NCBI RefSeq assembly: GCF_036324505.1
Contig: NC_086368.1
Coordinates: forward strand, 15,581,921 to 15,645,920
Reading direction: 5' to 3'
Source of the DNA: Eleginops maclovinus
Lineage: Eukaryota; Chordata; Actinopteri; Perciformes; Eleginopidae
Length of the DNA: 64,000 nt
The position numbers and the translations under genes are program-made. Under the pieces are notes generated by a model. That model did not search any database. It was not told the origin of the DNA and saw only the letters and a program-made list of their open reading frames with translations. Positions 53,472 through 64,000 of this stretch are shown piece after piece. The stretch's first letter is position 1. Each line of letters begins with the position of its first letter.

Positions 53472-54842
53472 CTTTTATCACGTTGTAATAAAGATCTTGT
53501 TTTTGGTGTCTCCAGCCTTCTCTGGAATCTGACCCAGTTTTTGAGGGCTGATGCTCACCATCTGGTACAACGGCAGCAGCAGAGAGTAAGAAAACATTGA
53601 GGCATTGAAACCAAAATCTCATCTACAGCAATGGCTGTCACATATGTTTCTAAATCAAAATGACTGACATTTTTAAAGCCTTACCCAGAAACAGCAAATT
53701 AGTTTAGTCTACAGGCTCTTGTTATTGCTTCTTTGGTTCTCTCTTCAATTCTTCTGTTTGCTTAAGCTGTCTGTCTACACACCCTTTTGCTAAAAATGAG
53801 ACCACTGAGTATAACTGGCTGCTTGCTTTTTTTCCCCCCGCACTCCTTCAGAGCAAAGCTAATGGAATCCTGTATTATATTTGCAGAGGTCATACAACAA
53901 AAAACACAGTGTTCTCACTTTCCATGAAGCTTTTTATAGAAAATGTGGAATGTGAAACTCAATTAAACCCAACTTAACAAAGCACTATTTCCTTTAATTA
54001 GAGCAAGTACACTGAATTCAAAATGCTGATGTAGCCAATTCTATGAATGTGGAAAAGCAAACCTAGACTTGTTTAAGCATCCAAAAAAGGCCATTGCATA
54101 TTCCTAACAACAGGGCTACAATCTGATTGTGACCATCGGCAACAATGTGTGATGCTGGGAAAGTTGTTTTTTGTGTGTTGGTTTGTTTTCGTCTTTAGAT
54201 GACAGTTTTTGCTGATGTATTTCCCAAAAGCATCACTCTTGCTTGTGACATATATACTTTTCAACACATGTAGCACTAACCTTAAAAGTTAACAATTGGT
54301 TATGCATTATAAACATAACTTGTGAAAGAAGTACTCAGATCATGTAACTAAGTAAAAGTAGAAGAACCAGAGTGTAGGAATACTCTGGTACAAATAAAAG
54401 TGCTGCAATGAAATTGTTACTCAAGTAAAAGCAGAAAAGTATTAGCATAAAAATATACTAAATAATAAAAGTACTCATTATGCAGATTTGTGTAGATTGA
54501 AATTATTTATGCAACAAGGTGGGGCATATTTTAATAACTTTGTATGTTGCAGAGTTGCTTTTGAATGTTACTCCAGGTGTAACTAAAGCCGTATTAAGTG
54601 TTGATTATATTTCACATCATTATTCCAAATCTGGAAAGTAACTACAGGTATTAAATACATATAGTGAAGTAAAAGTACATGAGGGAATTGAGTTGAAGAT
54701 GAGTATACGTGCAAAGTAGCGAAGGTAAGTCTCTCAAAAGTCCAGTACTTGAGTAAATCTAATTTACACAACTGACTAAGTGCTTGTAATAAATGAAAGA
54801 TGTTTGCACCGTGTCCCTGCTGGTTGACTTACCACCTGACAT
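53472..54842 (-). CDS. ampd2: Alternative ampd2 N-terminal exons (candidate)
   Basis: Exon 54877-54833 (acceptor TTTTCTGCAG, donor GGTG|GTAAGT) contains ATG at 54842 and codes MSG. Exon 53561-53472 (acceptor TGTACCAG, donor AAAAG|GTAAAC) continues open for 30 codons (GEHQPSKTGSDSREGW) and ends in phase 1. That phase is exactly what ampd2 exon 32051-31936 needs. Spliced this way it gives an alternative N-terminus of about 33 residues reading into DLSGASGAKPLK, and an 825-aa protein. The reading frame gives the support; I do not recognise the peptide itself. If joined instead to the 52-kb exon, the frame stops, so these would then be 5'UTR. Confidence 0.45.
54320..54765. repeat. AAGTA-rich interspersed repeat
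   Basis: Dense AAGTACTCA, AGTAAAAGTA and ACTTGAGTAAA phrases, with a loosely inverted start (GAAGTACTCAGATCA) and end (CCAGTACTTGAGTAAATC). It resembles the ACTTGAGTAAA-type non-autonomous repeats frequent in teleosts. The class is not determined. Confidence 0.45.
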
Positions 54843-54889
54843 GGTTGAGGACACGTTTGGAACAGCCTGTAGTCCGCCTGCAGAAAACA

Positions 54890-56861
54890 CAAAGCAGCAG
54901 ACTCAAATGAGGAACAACAGATCGCTAACAAACTGATAAGCTATCAGTAGTGAACTGAAAGGACATCTCTTAGATATGAAGACCTTTTCCGTTGTGGTTT
55001 CTAAACACTTTTACGTAGATAATGTTAAGGTTTAAATGCACGTTTTGTTACCTCACAGACGATTTAACACGAATTCCACTACCTTCAGATTACGTCTTAT
55101 TCCTTTAGCCGTTAATAAACAACCAGGCTAACGTTTATTTAGTGTACCGTCGGATAGTTTACGTTACTTAGTGAAAAGCTGACGAGAAGTAATAAAACAC
55201 AAATCAAAGAAATAAAAACATAATACAGGCAAAGAAGTCTTTTAGCAAGAAATAGCTTCACGCGTTTTCGAGTTAAGTTATGTGGGTGTTCTGACATAAT
55301 GCCTTCTGTTTCCTCAAAAAAGGTTTTAGACACCGCCCACTTTGACAGGCTTGGTTCATGGGTCTCCTTAAACACTAAGGAACACACACAAATGTTTTGC
55401 TAAGGTTTATAAAACTTAAAATATTTCCCTAAAAATGTAGTCAAGTAGCTTAAAAGTACCAGAAAATGTAATTACCAAGGTAAAGTATCTCATGTGTACA
55501 TATATGACCACTGGCCAGATAGCACTTTTAATGTCGGAATCTATTTACTTAATAAACCACTATTATTTATATTAGTTATAAAATGCCTTGTTTACCTAAG
55601 TTGCTGTTATGACATTGAACCAACAGCCAGACAAAAATCTGAAAACATTGAGCAGTGTTTGCTGGCTGAGGGCTTTCAAGACTGAAGTCCAAGATTTAAT
55701 TTAACCATGTGTGTCACTTATGAAAAAGAAACATGTCCCTCATACAACTTTAGTTTTTTTGTGAAATGTTTACATCGCGCCTGGATAAACTGTCCATGTC
55801 CTTTCCTGATATTTTTTCTGCCAAAGAATCAGGCTTCACCCCTCTTATTCGTCTCCTTTTACTTCTTTGTGATAGCTGGTGACAGGAAACATCTGGAGTC
55901 AACATATTGGGGAAGTTCAGTGACAGCGTTGCCCTTACAGAGCTATGTCAGTTACAAGTCCAACTGAAACTAGAGACCATCTTTCTATGGGATTACACCA
56001 GCCGCAATGGTAAATCAGGCCAAGTCTATAAAGCCAGATTAGGCCCTTTCATCTCAATCATCTACATGCACATGTTAAGCCTTTGTAGGCAACACATTTC
56101 TCTAGCTATGCCCTTTGCCCCTCTTTCAGTCAGTCAGTGCATACTTCCTGATACTTCACTCTCTTTTCCTCGGCTAATAGCAACCCCCTGTTGAACCTGT
56201 TTTCCTGAAATTGTTTACGTTTTGGTTTGCAACTTCTCCTTCTATATGTTTTTTTGCTGAATACTGTTAGTTTTAATCTCAAAACACAATTGATAATCCC
56301 ATTTTCAACAATAGTTAAATTGTGCATTGCATTTCTTAGATCCCAACTACCAGGATAGATTTATTAAACAGGTTGAAAAAAAGCTTCCGTGTATTGTCTC
56401 TTTTGCAATAACTAATATATATATATTTTATAAATACAAAGATAAGAGTCTTAAAATGTAACTGTAAAAGTAATTCATGCAAAGGAATCCAAGATTACTA
56501 ATAATAAATAATCAAATGTCATGATAAACAGCAGAATAGAGCGTATAAAGTTGGAGAGGAGATACTCACACAAGCAATCCAGAGATTGTGGAAAAAAATA
56601 ACAACGACAGAATAATGTCAGGTCTGATTAAGTCTAGAGAATATATTTTAAGAAGTCTCAGATAAAGGATCCCAACAGAGCATGCTCCTCCTCCCGCCCA
56701 CCACAGCACTGAGAAATGTCACTAGGTAATAATTGCCATGGGGATGGAAGAGCCTGGCGAAGCTGGGGGCGGTTTGACTGAGGTCCATCGTTGAGGTGTG
56801 AGGCCTGTCGTTCACTAGCATCTTCCAACAGCAACACAGTATTAAACAGAGTTAAAAAAAT

Positions 56862-56915
<54 letters not shown>

Positions 56916-57230
56916 GACCTATCTATCGACCTATCTATCGACCTATCTATCTATCTTTTCTCTCCGAATAAGGTCATACTCCAGGCTTTGGCCTTTTGAA
57001 GTCTAAATGTTACCTTAAGGTCAAAGTGTTTGAAAGCGTCGAATCCTCCCAGCACTCTCTTTGCAATGGAATATCAAAGCAAAGCAGAGAGATCAAGCCA
57101 CACACACTGGGATGTTGAGCGAATTAAGCCATATGTATTTGCAATCACTTCAATTAATTTGTGACAGTAGCAGTCGCATAACTTTAGTAAGATTATGAAA
57201 ATACAACCAAAATGTTTTACAAACATAGAA
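54890..57230. other. Region upstream of ampd2, no gene recognised
   Basis: Because exon 54877 starts at an acceptor, a further upstream ampd2 leader exon and promoter should lie here. The GC-richer stretch 56680-56790 is the best candidate. No coding exon was recognised. It contains an ATCT microsatellite. Confidence 0.35.
56862..56957. repeat. (ATCT)n microsatellite
   Basis: A tetranucleotide tract with three interruptions of the form ATCGACCT near its right end. That makes a small higher-order pattern. Confidence 0.95.
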
Positions 57231-57234
57231 ACTC

Positions 57235-57240
57235 TTTATT
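57235..57240 (-). terminator. gpr61: Candidate gpr61 poly(A) signal
   Basis: TTTATT on + is AATAAA on minus. It would give a 1.8-kb 3'UTR for gpr61 across 57.2-59.0 kb, a stretch in which I see no other feature. Confidence 0.35.
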
Positions 57241-59008
57241 ACAACAGCATCTCTCACTCACGTTTTAGCCATGTCTTTTTCTAAAACACAATCATATCAT
57301 TGTAGTACAGTGGAATTCATTCTTTTATTTTTATCACAGCATAAAAAACAATCTCTGAAAAAGTGAAATCCCTAACACAAACATTGAACATCATTCACAG
57401 TTTGGGATATTGAGACGCAATGAAAAGATATAGAATATCAAGCTCAACAAGCTTTTGATTTTGGATTGGTATTGTAACTCAAAAAAAGATCTTAAAAACC
57501 CTGTATCCACATTACATAAGAAAGTCATTTCAATCAACATTTCCTCGCATCCTAAAAATGATGCGCCTCATTTCCTATGAAGGAGCACATTACACCTGCT
57601 TTAATATTATAGCGTTATAACAAAGTGTTCAAGATTCATACTTGACATGGAACTTTGCAATACTTTAAAATAATGTTGTGTTTTCCTACATTTGAGGTAC
57701 TGTAAAAGCCCTGTGCAGGGTAGTGAAACTAAATCTTAATGTATCTTCCTTCTTGGATAAAATAAATCCCCACTGCTGAAAATCTAATCAATAAAAGTAA
57801 AAACTACCTACCTATAAAAGTAAATCAATCTCCCTGTAACGAAATCGATAACAAATACTAACGATGACTCATTAAAGTAAACATGGGCATGCTCAGTTAA
57901 ACACACAACCCAAACTTATACATTTTTATTCAACATAACATACAATTCATTAGCCTACATTTAACAAATGTAAGAAATAGAATCAAATTTGAACGTAATG
58001 CAGTGCATCAAGAGAATACTGATTTTAAGGAGCTTTATCCAAATCAACTGGAAATACATCACATGGCAGAAAGCTACGTGACACTCAAGATGAGTTATAA
58101 AGTCAACCTTCATCCTAAACTAAGTCGCAACAGATCGGCTATTTAGGTATTGAAACGAAGATGTGTTTGGTCAAGCACCTAAGAAAAGAGAACAACATTG
58201 ATGGTGATCTGTAAACAACTTGTAGCAATTCCATGAGACTTAGGCCACAATATGGACGTCCCCCTTATAGTCAGACTGACATAAGGGTACAGAGAGGCAT
58301 TATCATTGATGAAAGCACAGCTATCAATCACAAGGGACAACAGTGCCTTTCCTTCGATTAATCCCCAGAATACTTTTAATTGTGTGCATTTTATTGCTAA
58401 CTTCTTTGACATGACTTACTTAACAATAATCAACCTACCAAAGACCCAAAAATGATTGATTTGGCAGGTACAAATACAGTGTCTTTTTGTGTGGAGCCAT
58501 TTGATTCCTGAATACTAAAGGCAATTCGTTGAACAGCAGAGCTTCAGCACACAAAAGATTGAGTGTAAGCCAATGTATTTCAGTAGGTGTTGCCTAACTT
58601 AAAATCAAAAGGGATATTTTGGAAACATTTAACTCTGAGGACAATTTAGTTACTTTCATAAAATAAAACATATAATTATTGTCAAAAAAGGTTTTAACAA
58701 GTTACATCAATAGTCTTCATGAAAGTAATTGACTGTACAGAGCTTAGTTTGTGTTGAAGGCCATTTTTGTCATTTTAGATCTAGCACTCATTTCCCTGTC
58801 CACAAACAACAGTTTGAAATGCTTCTCAAACAACTCTGACCGTTAAACATTTAATTTGATGAGGCCAAGTGATTCAAAGATACAATTTAAATCATTTAAG
58901 TGAACTGAGCTACCTATTTGACAGCTTTCAGTAGAGTCTCTTACTTTTTCACTCCAATGTAAATCCTGAAAAAGTTCATATCTGAATGATCATAAAGACA
59001 TTAAGAAC

Positions 59009-60412
59009 TCAATTCTCTGTATATATATGGTTGTTTATCACTTGTTCAGTCTCTATAAACTCTGAAGTCTCCTCTGCAATTTGTCCCGGGATACGAAAAT
59101 CTATGGGTATGGGCCGTGCAGGCTCCGGGGGCTGAACCTCAGCCACGGGGCAGCAGGCCTCCCCTTTAGGGCTGGAGGTGCTGTGAGAGTTTTGAGGATC
59201 CAAGTTGCAGCCGGTGCCCTGAAGGAACTGGAGGAAATTCTCCTCTATGGATCCTTCCCTGCTGGGCAGTCTGTCCTCTATATCGGCCCCTGCTCGACGG
59301 AACAGACAAGGCAGATGCTTTCCCAGCTCTTCCCTGATCTGTCTGTTGAGACAGCCATAGAAGAAGGGATTGGAGGTGAAGCAGAAGTAGCCAATCCAGG
59401 TGACCACCTCCTCCAGAGAAGCTAGTGTGGCTGGAGGGCTGGCAGCCACTGCCGAATACAGGTGGAAAGTAAAGTAGGGCAGCCAGCAACAAAGGAATTG
59501 CCCACCAACTGCTGCCAACACTGCTGCAGCCTTTCCTCCCCCAAAGGGACGCTGCGGAGTTGCTCTCTCTGTCCCTGTGCCCGTCCCAGAGCTGGTCACC
59601 ATCGTGGAACGGCTGCTGAGCGATTCTGACCGCTGGCGACGAGGTGTGTCCATCCAGGTTGGGAGAGGCCCGTGGTGCATGGCTGCTACCCGAGCCACTT
59701 TGAACATATTGCAGTACACAACAAGAATAACCACTAGTGGACACAGGAAATACACCAGAGTAAAGAGGGCCATGAAGGCCAAGCGGTTCGACCCTCCCCC
59801 TGTCCAATGTAGTGAGCAGCGCCTGTGACCCTGAGCAGGAGGAGATGGAACTGCCCCACCTCCTCCTCCCCCAACCCCACTACTCTCCAGGAGAGGAGTT
59901 CTTCCACCTTGCAGGAACCAGGCAAGCAGCGGCAGAGCAGACATGGCCAGGGCTTTGACCCAAATCCCCACCAGCACTGACGCCACTAAGCCAACAGTCA
60001 TCTTTACTTCATAGCGCATGGGGTGTATGATGTAGTAATAACGCTCCACATTGATGACGGATATGGAGAGGATGGCAGCACTAACCAGGCACACACTGAG
60101 AAAAAGGTAGCTCCGGCACAGGGCCTCCCCAAAGAAGGCTCGGCTTGAGAGCATACCAAGGGGCATCAGCACCAGGGCTGCAAGCAGGTCCACCACGCAC
60201 AGGTGGAAGACGAAGGCAAACTTGTGGAGCTGTGGGGCCTTAGCAATGACCGCCATGACAGCCACATTACCCACAACAGCCAGCAGATCCATGAGCAGCA
60301 TGGCCAGCAGGGCTAGCGACTGGGACAGAGCCCAGCCCTCAGGCAAATAGGAGGCAGACATGTTGGACGTGAACTGTGGAGGTGCGTGTGAGGAGTTCCA
60401 CGTCGGCTCCAT
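59009..60412 (-). CDS. gpr61: Orphan G protein-coupled receptor GPR61
   Basis: Intronless 467-codon coding region (human is about 451 aa). Class A rhodopsin-like, with seven hydrophobic segments. TM1 has VVGNVAVMAVIAK. The TM2 region has FVFHLCVVDLLAAL. TM3 ends in ERY (NVERYYYIIHPMRYEV). ICL3 carries the very conserved HGPLPTWM, then RSESLSSRSTMVTSSG. TM6 is CCWLPYF. TM7 is WIGYFCFTSNPFFYGCLNRQIR, with NPFFY as the NPxxY motif. The tail includes LPSREGSIEENFLQFLQGTGC and VDFRIPGQ-like DFRIPGQIAEETSEF, both hallmarks of GPR61. Family role: biogenic amine-like orphan receptor with high constitutive Gs activity, mainly in brain. N-glycosylation sites (NSS, NMS) are in the N-terminus. A splice acceptor 6 bp before the ATG (CATCCCAG, exon start 60418) suggests a non-coding upstream exon. 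Confidence 0.96.
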   Translation of the reverse strand: MEPTWNSSHAPPQFTSNMSASYLPEGWALSQSLALLAMLLMDLLAVVGNVAVMAVIAKAPQLHKFAFVFHLCVVDLLAALVLMPLGMLSSRAFFGEALCRSYLFLSVCLVSAAILSISVINVERYYYIIHPMRYEVKMTVGLVASVLVGIWVKALAMSALPLLAWFLQGGRTPLLESSGVGGGGGGAVPSPPAQGHRRCSLHWTGGGSNRLAFMALFTLVYFLCPLVVILVVYCNMFKVARVAAMHHGPLPTWMDTPRRQRSESLSSRSTMVTSSGTGTGTERATPQRPFGGGKAAAVLAAVGGQFLCCWLPYFTFHLYSAVAASPPATLASLEEVVTWIGYFCFTSNPFFYGCLNRQIREELGKHLPCLFRRAGADIEDRLPSREGSIEENFLQFLQGTGCNLDPQNSHSTSSPKGEACCPVAEVQPPEPARPIPIDFRIPGQIAEETSEFIETEQVINNHIYTEN

Positions 60413-60419
60413 TGAAGGC

Positions 60420-63400
60420 TGGGATGAGCAGTTACAGGCCCATCACCCATCCTTCAAAGCCAGGAAGTACGGCCAGAAAACAGCGGCATGAAAATCAGGT
60501 CAAAAGCTGCCTTCTTGCCCAGAGTAGGATGCTGTGATCTCCAGGAGGTCGGGTCAGATTGTATGATTCCTCACAACCCCTCCTAAAAACAAGAGAGTAA
60601 GAAAATAATGGAAATTAATGTGTGTTCACTGGAGTTTGCATATATTCCTATAATGAGCAACCCCTTATGCACTTCTGGGTTATATGAACTAATCCTTCCA
60701 ATCAGTTGCTCGTGCTGAGTTTCACTTGTACTGCAGCTACCATTAGGATTAATACACTCACATGATAAAATCATCCTTAGCTTCTCAAATCTCTGTTAAG
60801 GCAATCTTACATAAGGTAATCCAAAGTGCGCCCTTAAACCAATTAACTCAATTAAGTAGCCTTTGCATGAGTCAATGTAGGGACACTTGGTACTATTTTA
60901 GAAAAAAAACGGAAGGAGTGAAATTATTGGAACAATCATACATCATCACACAAAATAGTTAAGCTACTTAAGATTACTCTTAATAAATCTGCAGCCAAAT
61001 CATATGCCCAAAACAAATGAGTGACTCTAATCCTCTGAAAAAATATATAAAGGATATTTGACCACCTTCTACTTCCTGTCAAAATTACAATAAAAAGGTC
61101 TCAGATAAATCCAGTCAGTTTCTTTGCTGAAGAGCTGCAGGTGATCGATACTTTTCAAGCTCTCATCCTTTTACGATGCACAAATACATGCTTAATCTCC
61201 AATCCTAACAATAATGCCCTATTCCATCGTACTGTACATACAACTGCTTTGAGAGCTCTTGTTGAACATGTATACCCAAGGTTTAAAATGATTGTGCATA
61301 GCTAAAAGTATTATCCATTTAAATGTCCATTATGTTTAGAGATGCAATGACTTTGCTTGTGTACATGCACTACAATGGCATGTCTCACACTAAATAAGGC
61401 CTGCCAAGCAAGTATGAGTGAAAGTAGTTTTTCAATTTGAAAACTTGTGGGTATTCATAGGTTGCAGAGGCTGTCTGCATATTAACTATGCCTGGCTATT
61501 ACAGACAACAAAAAGACATTGGTTGCTGCTGCTGTAAGTATGTGTCAGATCAAGGAAATCCAGTGGCTTACTGCTATGAATGCTCTATGTCACAGATGTA
61601 ACAAAAGCCTAGGATGTTCTGCCTTTTGTCTGCTCCGATAACAGTACAAAAAAGGCTAAAAATGTAGCTCTGAACCCCTTCATCACCTATTTATGATTGC
61701 CCTCAGTGAGCAAAATTTCTAAATCACACATAGGGGTACTCCCAATTCAGTTTAACCCTCCTGCCTGGTTTAGTCATGTCTTACCGCCTACACATTTATA
61801 TATTAATCATTAATGCATTACACCCACTGTATAAAGCAAGGCCCACATTCTATATCATTTCATATCACAAATTACATTTATCATTGCACTCAGCAGTATG
61901 TCATAGTCAGATAAGAGGAAGAGGGGGAGAGCAAGCAAGAAAATGTGAGAATCAGGGAGCGTGAGGGGAGGAAACAGAGAGAGAGCATCATGTACCTGAA
62001 TCAGAGTATTTCCTGATGCATCTGTCTGCTGCTTTTGGTCTCTGAGGATGAAAACCTGGTGTAGCTCCCACTGCTTAGGTGCACAGTGGACATCAATCAC
62101 TGCACCTTGTGAATGCTGTTGAGGCACTTCCCTCCATAGCAGCCTGTTTCTCTTCCCATCCCTTGATCTGCCTCGTGCATCCTCCTCCCTGGGTGCCTTG
62201 AGCTGTGGCAGCAGTTTTTCTAAAACGATGCTGATGTAAATGCATGCAAAGAAGCCAGCTCACTCTCTGCTTCCCCCCTCCACTCACACACAGTGACTGC
62301 AGAGATGGAGCAGGAGGCAGCAAGAAATAGGACCAGAGCTGCCGTCTCCACAGGGTCCTAGTGTCCTCACCACCAATTTAAACATGTTTCTGAGATTAAG
62401 AACTTAATATGGTGTTGGGGAAATGTCATGTTGTTGCTGTATACATTGTTTCTCTAGGTATTAGCATTGAAAGCTAAGTCTCACACATCTACAAAAAAAT
62501 ACTGATATATTACATTTTACATCAACAACTATGCCATTTCATTTTGACACGTCGATGTTAACATATATGTATCTCTTCTCACGTGAATGCTTTTTAGCCA
62601 ATCATGCTAGTTGTGGCTATCATGTTGGTGATCATGACTGTCAAGCATGTGATGGTTTTGTAACCGTGATAAAAAATAAACCAGGGATTTTTTTTCATCT
62701 TTCAACAACTTTTTCTGTACAAATGTGGGCCTATTTGTTCTTGTGGTTTTGTCTTGCTTATAAAAATGTTTCTAAACTTACGATGATTTTGGTATGACAA
62801 TTAAAGGGAACTTATTATGAAACACTTAGGCTACTGCTTATTTCTGTAATCAAGTTTGGCAGTTGTATGGCTCCCTTTTGGAGACAGCCTCAAGTGGCCA
62901 TTGAAAGAGCTGCAGGTTTTGGCATTTCTGCATAGGATTCCCTGTTAAGCCCCCCAAATGCCTTATGGAAACGAGACATTTGAATGTGTCTCTCCTTCCT
63001 ATGTCATGTTCAGGCTCATTAGAATAAACCGCCCCCGTCTTACTATCAACACCAACAGCTTGAGAACTGTCTTTGCATTTTATCAGACTAGAGTGAACTT
63101 TTTCTTAGGGAGGCTCAAAGAGACAGTCAACCAAATGGAGCATTTCAAACGTTGGGGTGGATACAGTTATATTCAGACTGACAATTTAAGAAAAAACGTG
63201 TCTTTTTTTTACAAAGCATTTTTACAAAGCATTTAACATGTTTTCATAAAATCTCAATATTAAATTAAAAAAATTAGCATGATATACTGTAGGCCTATAT
63301 ATATCCCATTTAACATTTCCAATCTGTGCAACGTTGGAAACCTTGCTAGCTTTAGCTGTATACTAAAATCATAGTCAGACATACAATGCTGACTCTATCC

Positions 63401-64000
63401 ATATACATGCCTCCATGCTAACTGTAGGCCTTTACATGTTACAAACCAAATCTTCACATCGTCATACCACATAAGCATACAGTACAATTGTTAGCAAACT
63501 TATTTTATGTTAATGTTAGCCAGTTAGCGGGTTAGCATGCTGATAAGACACTTGCAGGGCTGGTACCAGGCAGTTAGCGTGGTAGCTTGCTAATTTTACC
63601 TCTATCTTTAGACACAGCTGCTGACCCCAAGTACACCCGGAATTGGAAACAATCTAACAATACAGAGATAAGCCTATCACTCTACAGAGGATATTTGATG
63701 GGGGTAAAAATATGCGGGGTAAATATAATAAAATCAGCAATCTAGAAAGAGAAGTGTTACATTTCTCATCTAAGAAGTTATTATGTGTACTTTTATTGTT
63801 GTTTTATGTATCGCAGAGAGTAAATGCTTAACAGATGTTCACCAACTGACTTCTCTACTCATAAATGTGTGCTCAATGTTTGATAGCTACCCCTCATATG
63901 TAAACCTGTATTTCTTGCTTTTCACCCAGTTGATTTTTTTCTGTCAGTTATGTTTCAGGCAGTCATTTTGTGTATTTGAGTGCCCTCCACTACAGGGTTT
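60420..64000. other. Upstream of gpr61 and right edge, no gene recognised
   Basis: It probably holds gpr61 leader exon(s) and promoter; the GC-richer block at 62.0-62.35 kb is the best candidate. No coding exon, RNA gene or classified repeat was recognised. The ORFs at 61855-62323, 62531-62797 and 62958-63236 lack family resemblance. Confidence 0.4.

Noticed and set aside
59081..59425. 114-codon + strand ORF opposite gpr61
   Set aside because: Antisense shadow of the conserved gpr61 tail. No start or splice context.
59166..59807. 213-codon minus-strand ORF overlapping gpr61
   Set aside because: Out-of-frame shadow of the GC-rich gpr61 coding sequence, with no domain or family resemblance.

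Overview
The window reads as vertebrate, specifically teleost fish, nuclear DNA. Genes are split into many short exons with GT-AG introns, several introns are only 80-150 bp, and there are no operons or bacterial signals. Intergenic and intronic DNA is AT-rich and carries fish-type repeats: tRNA-derived SINEs, hAT and TA-inserting elements, a LINE tail and microsatellites. I assembled exons by hand from splice sites, reading-frame phase and remembered vertebrate protein families. No database search was run.

Layout. 1-838 (+): last three exons of a guanylate cyclase-activating protein (GUCA1 family), cut by the window edge. 2.8-7.7 kb (+): irf5, complete, seven coding exons. 8.4-11.2 kb (+): efcab2 (DRC8), a ciliary EF-hand protein. 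13.1-19.85 kb (+): an EPS8-like gene, most likely eps8l3, with an apparent 1-bp frameshift in a GAG repeat. 19.9 to about 55 kb (-): ampd2, AMP deaminase 2, with 17 shared exons between 22.9 and 32.1 kb and alternative 5' exons near 52 and 53-55 kb. 57.2-60.4 kb (-): gpr61, an orphan GPCR with an intronless coding region. 60.4-64 kb: no gene recognised.

The genes do not form a pathway. They are photoreceptor calcium signalling, innate-immune transcription, axoneme regulation, actin/Rac signalling, purine metabolism and a neuronal receptor. The EPS8L3/AMPD2/GPR61 grouping fits what I recall of the human 1p13.3 neighbourhood, although GNAI3/GNAT2, which I recall lying between GPR61 and AMPD2 in human, are not in this window.

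The large 5' introns of ampd2 hold most of the mobile DNA. The main item is a nearly intact hAT-superfamily transposon (40380-45251). It has five transposase exons with usable splice sites and a 5-bp target duplication, and it sits inside an older element that also holds a SINE. Its transposase is broken only by an 8-bp tandem duplication. Three copies of a short hAT-type element occur at 9.2, 34.7 and 47.3 kb, and two of them share a nested TA insertion at the same internal position. I found no CRISPR, no phage and no clearly new system. The best leads are the eps8l3 frameshift and 44-nt intron, the ampd2 alternative N-terminus, and the transposon structures.
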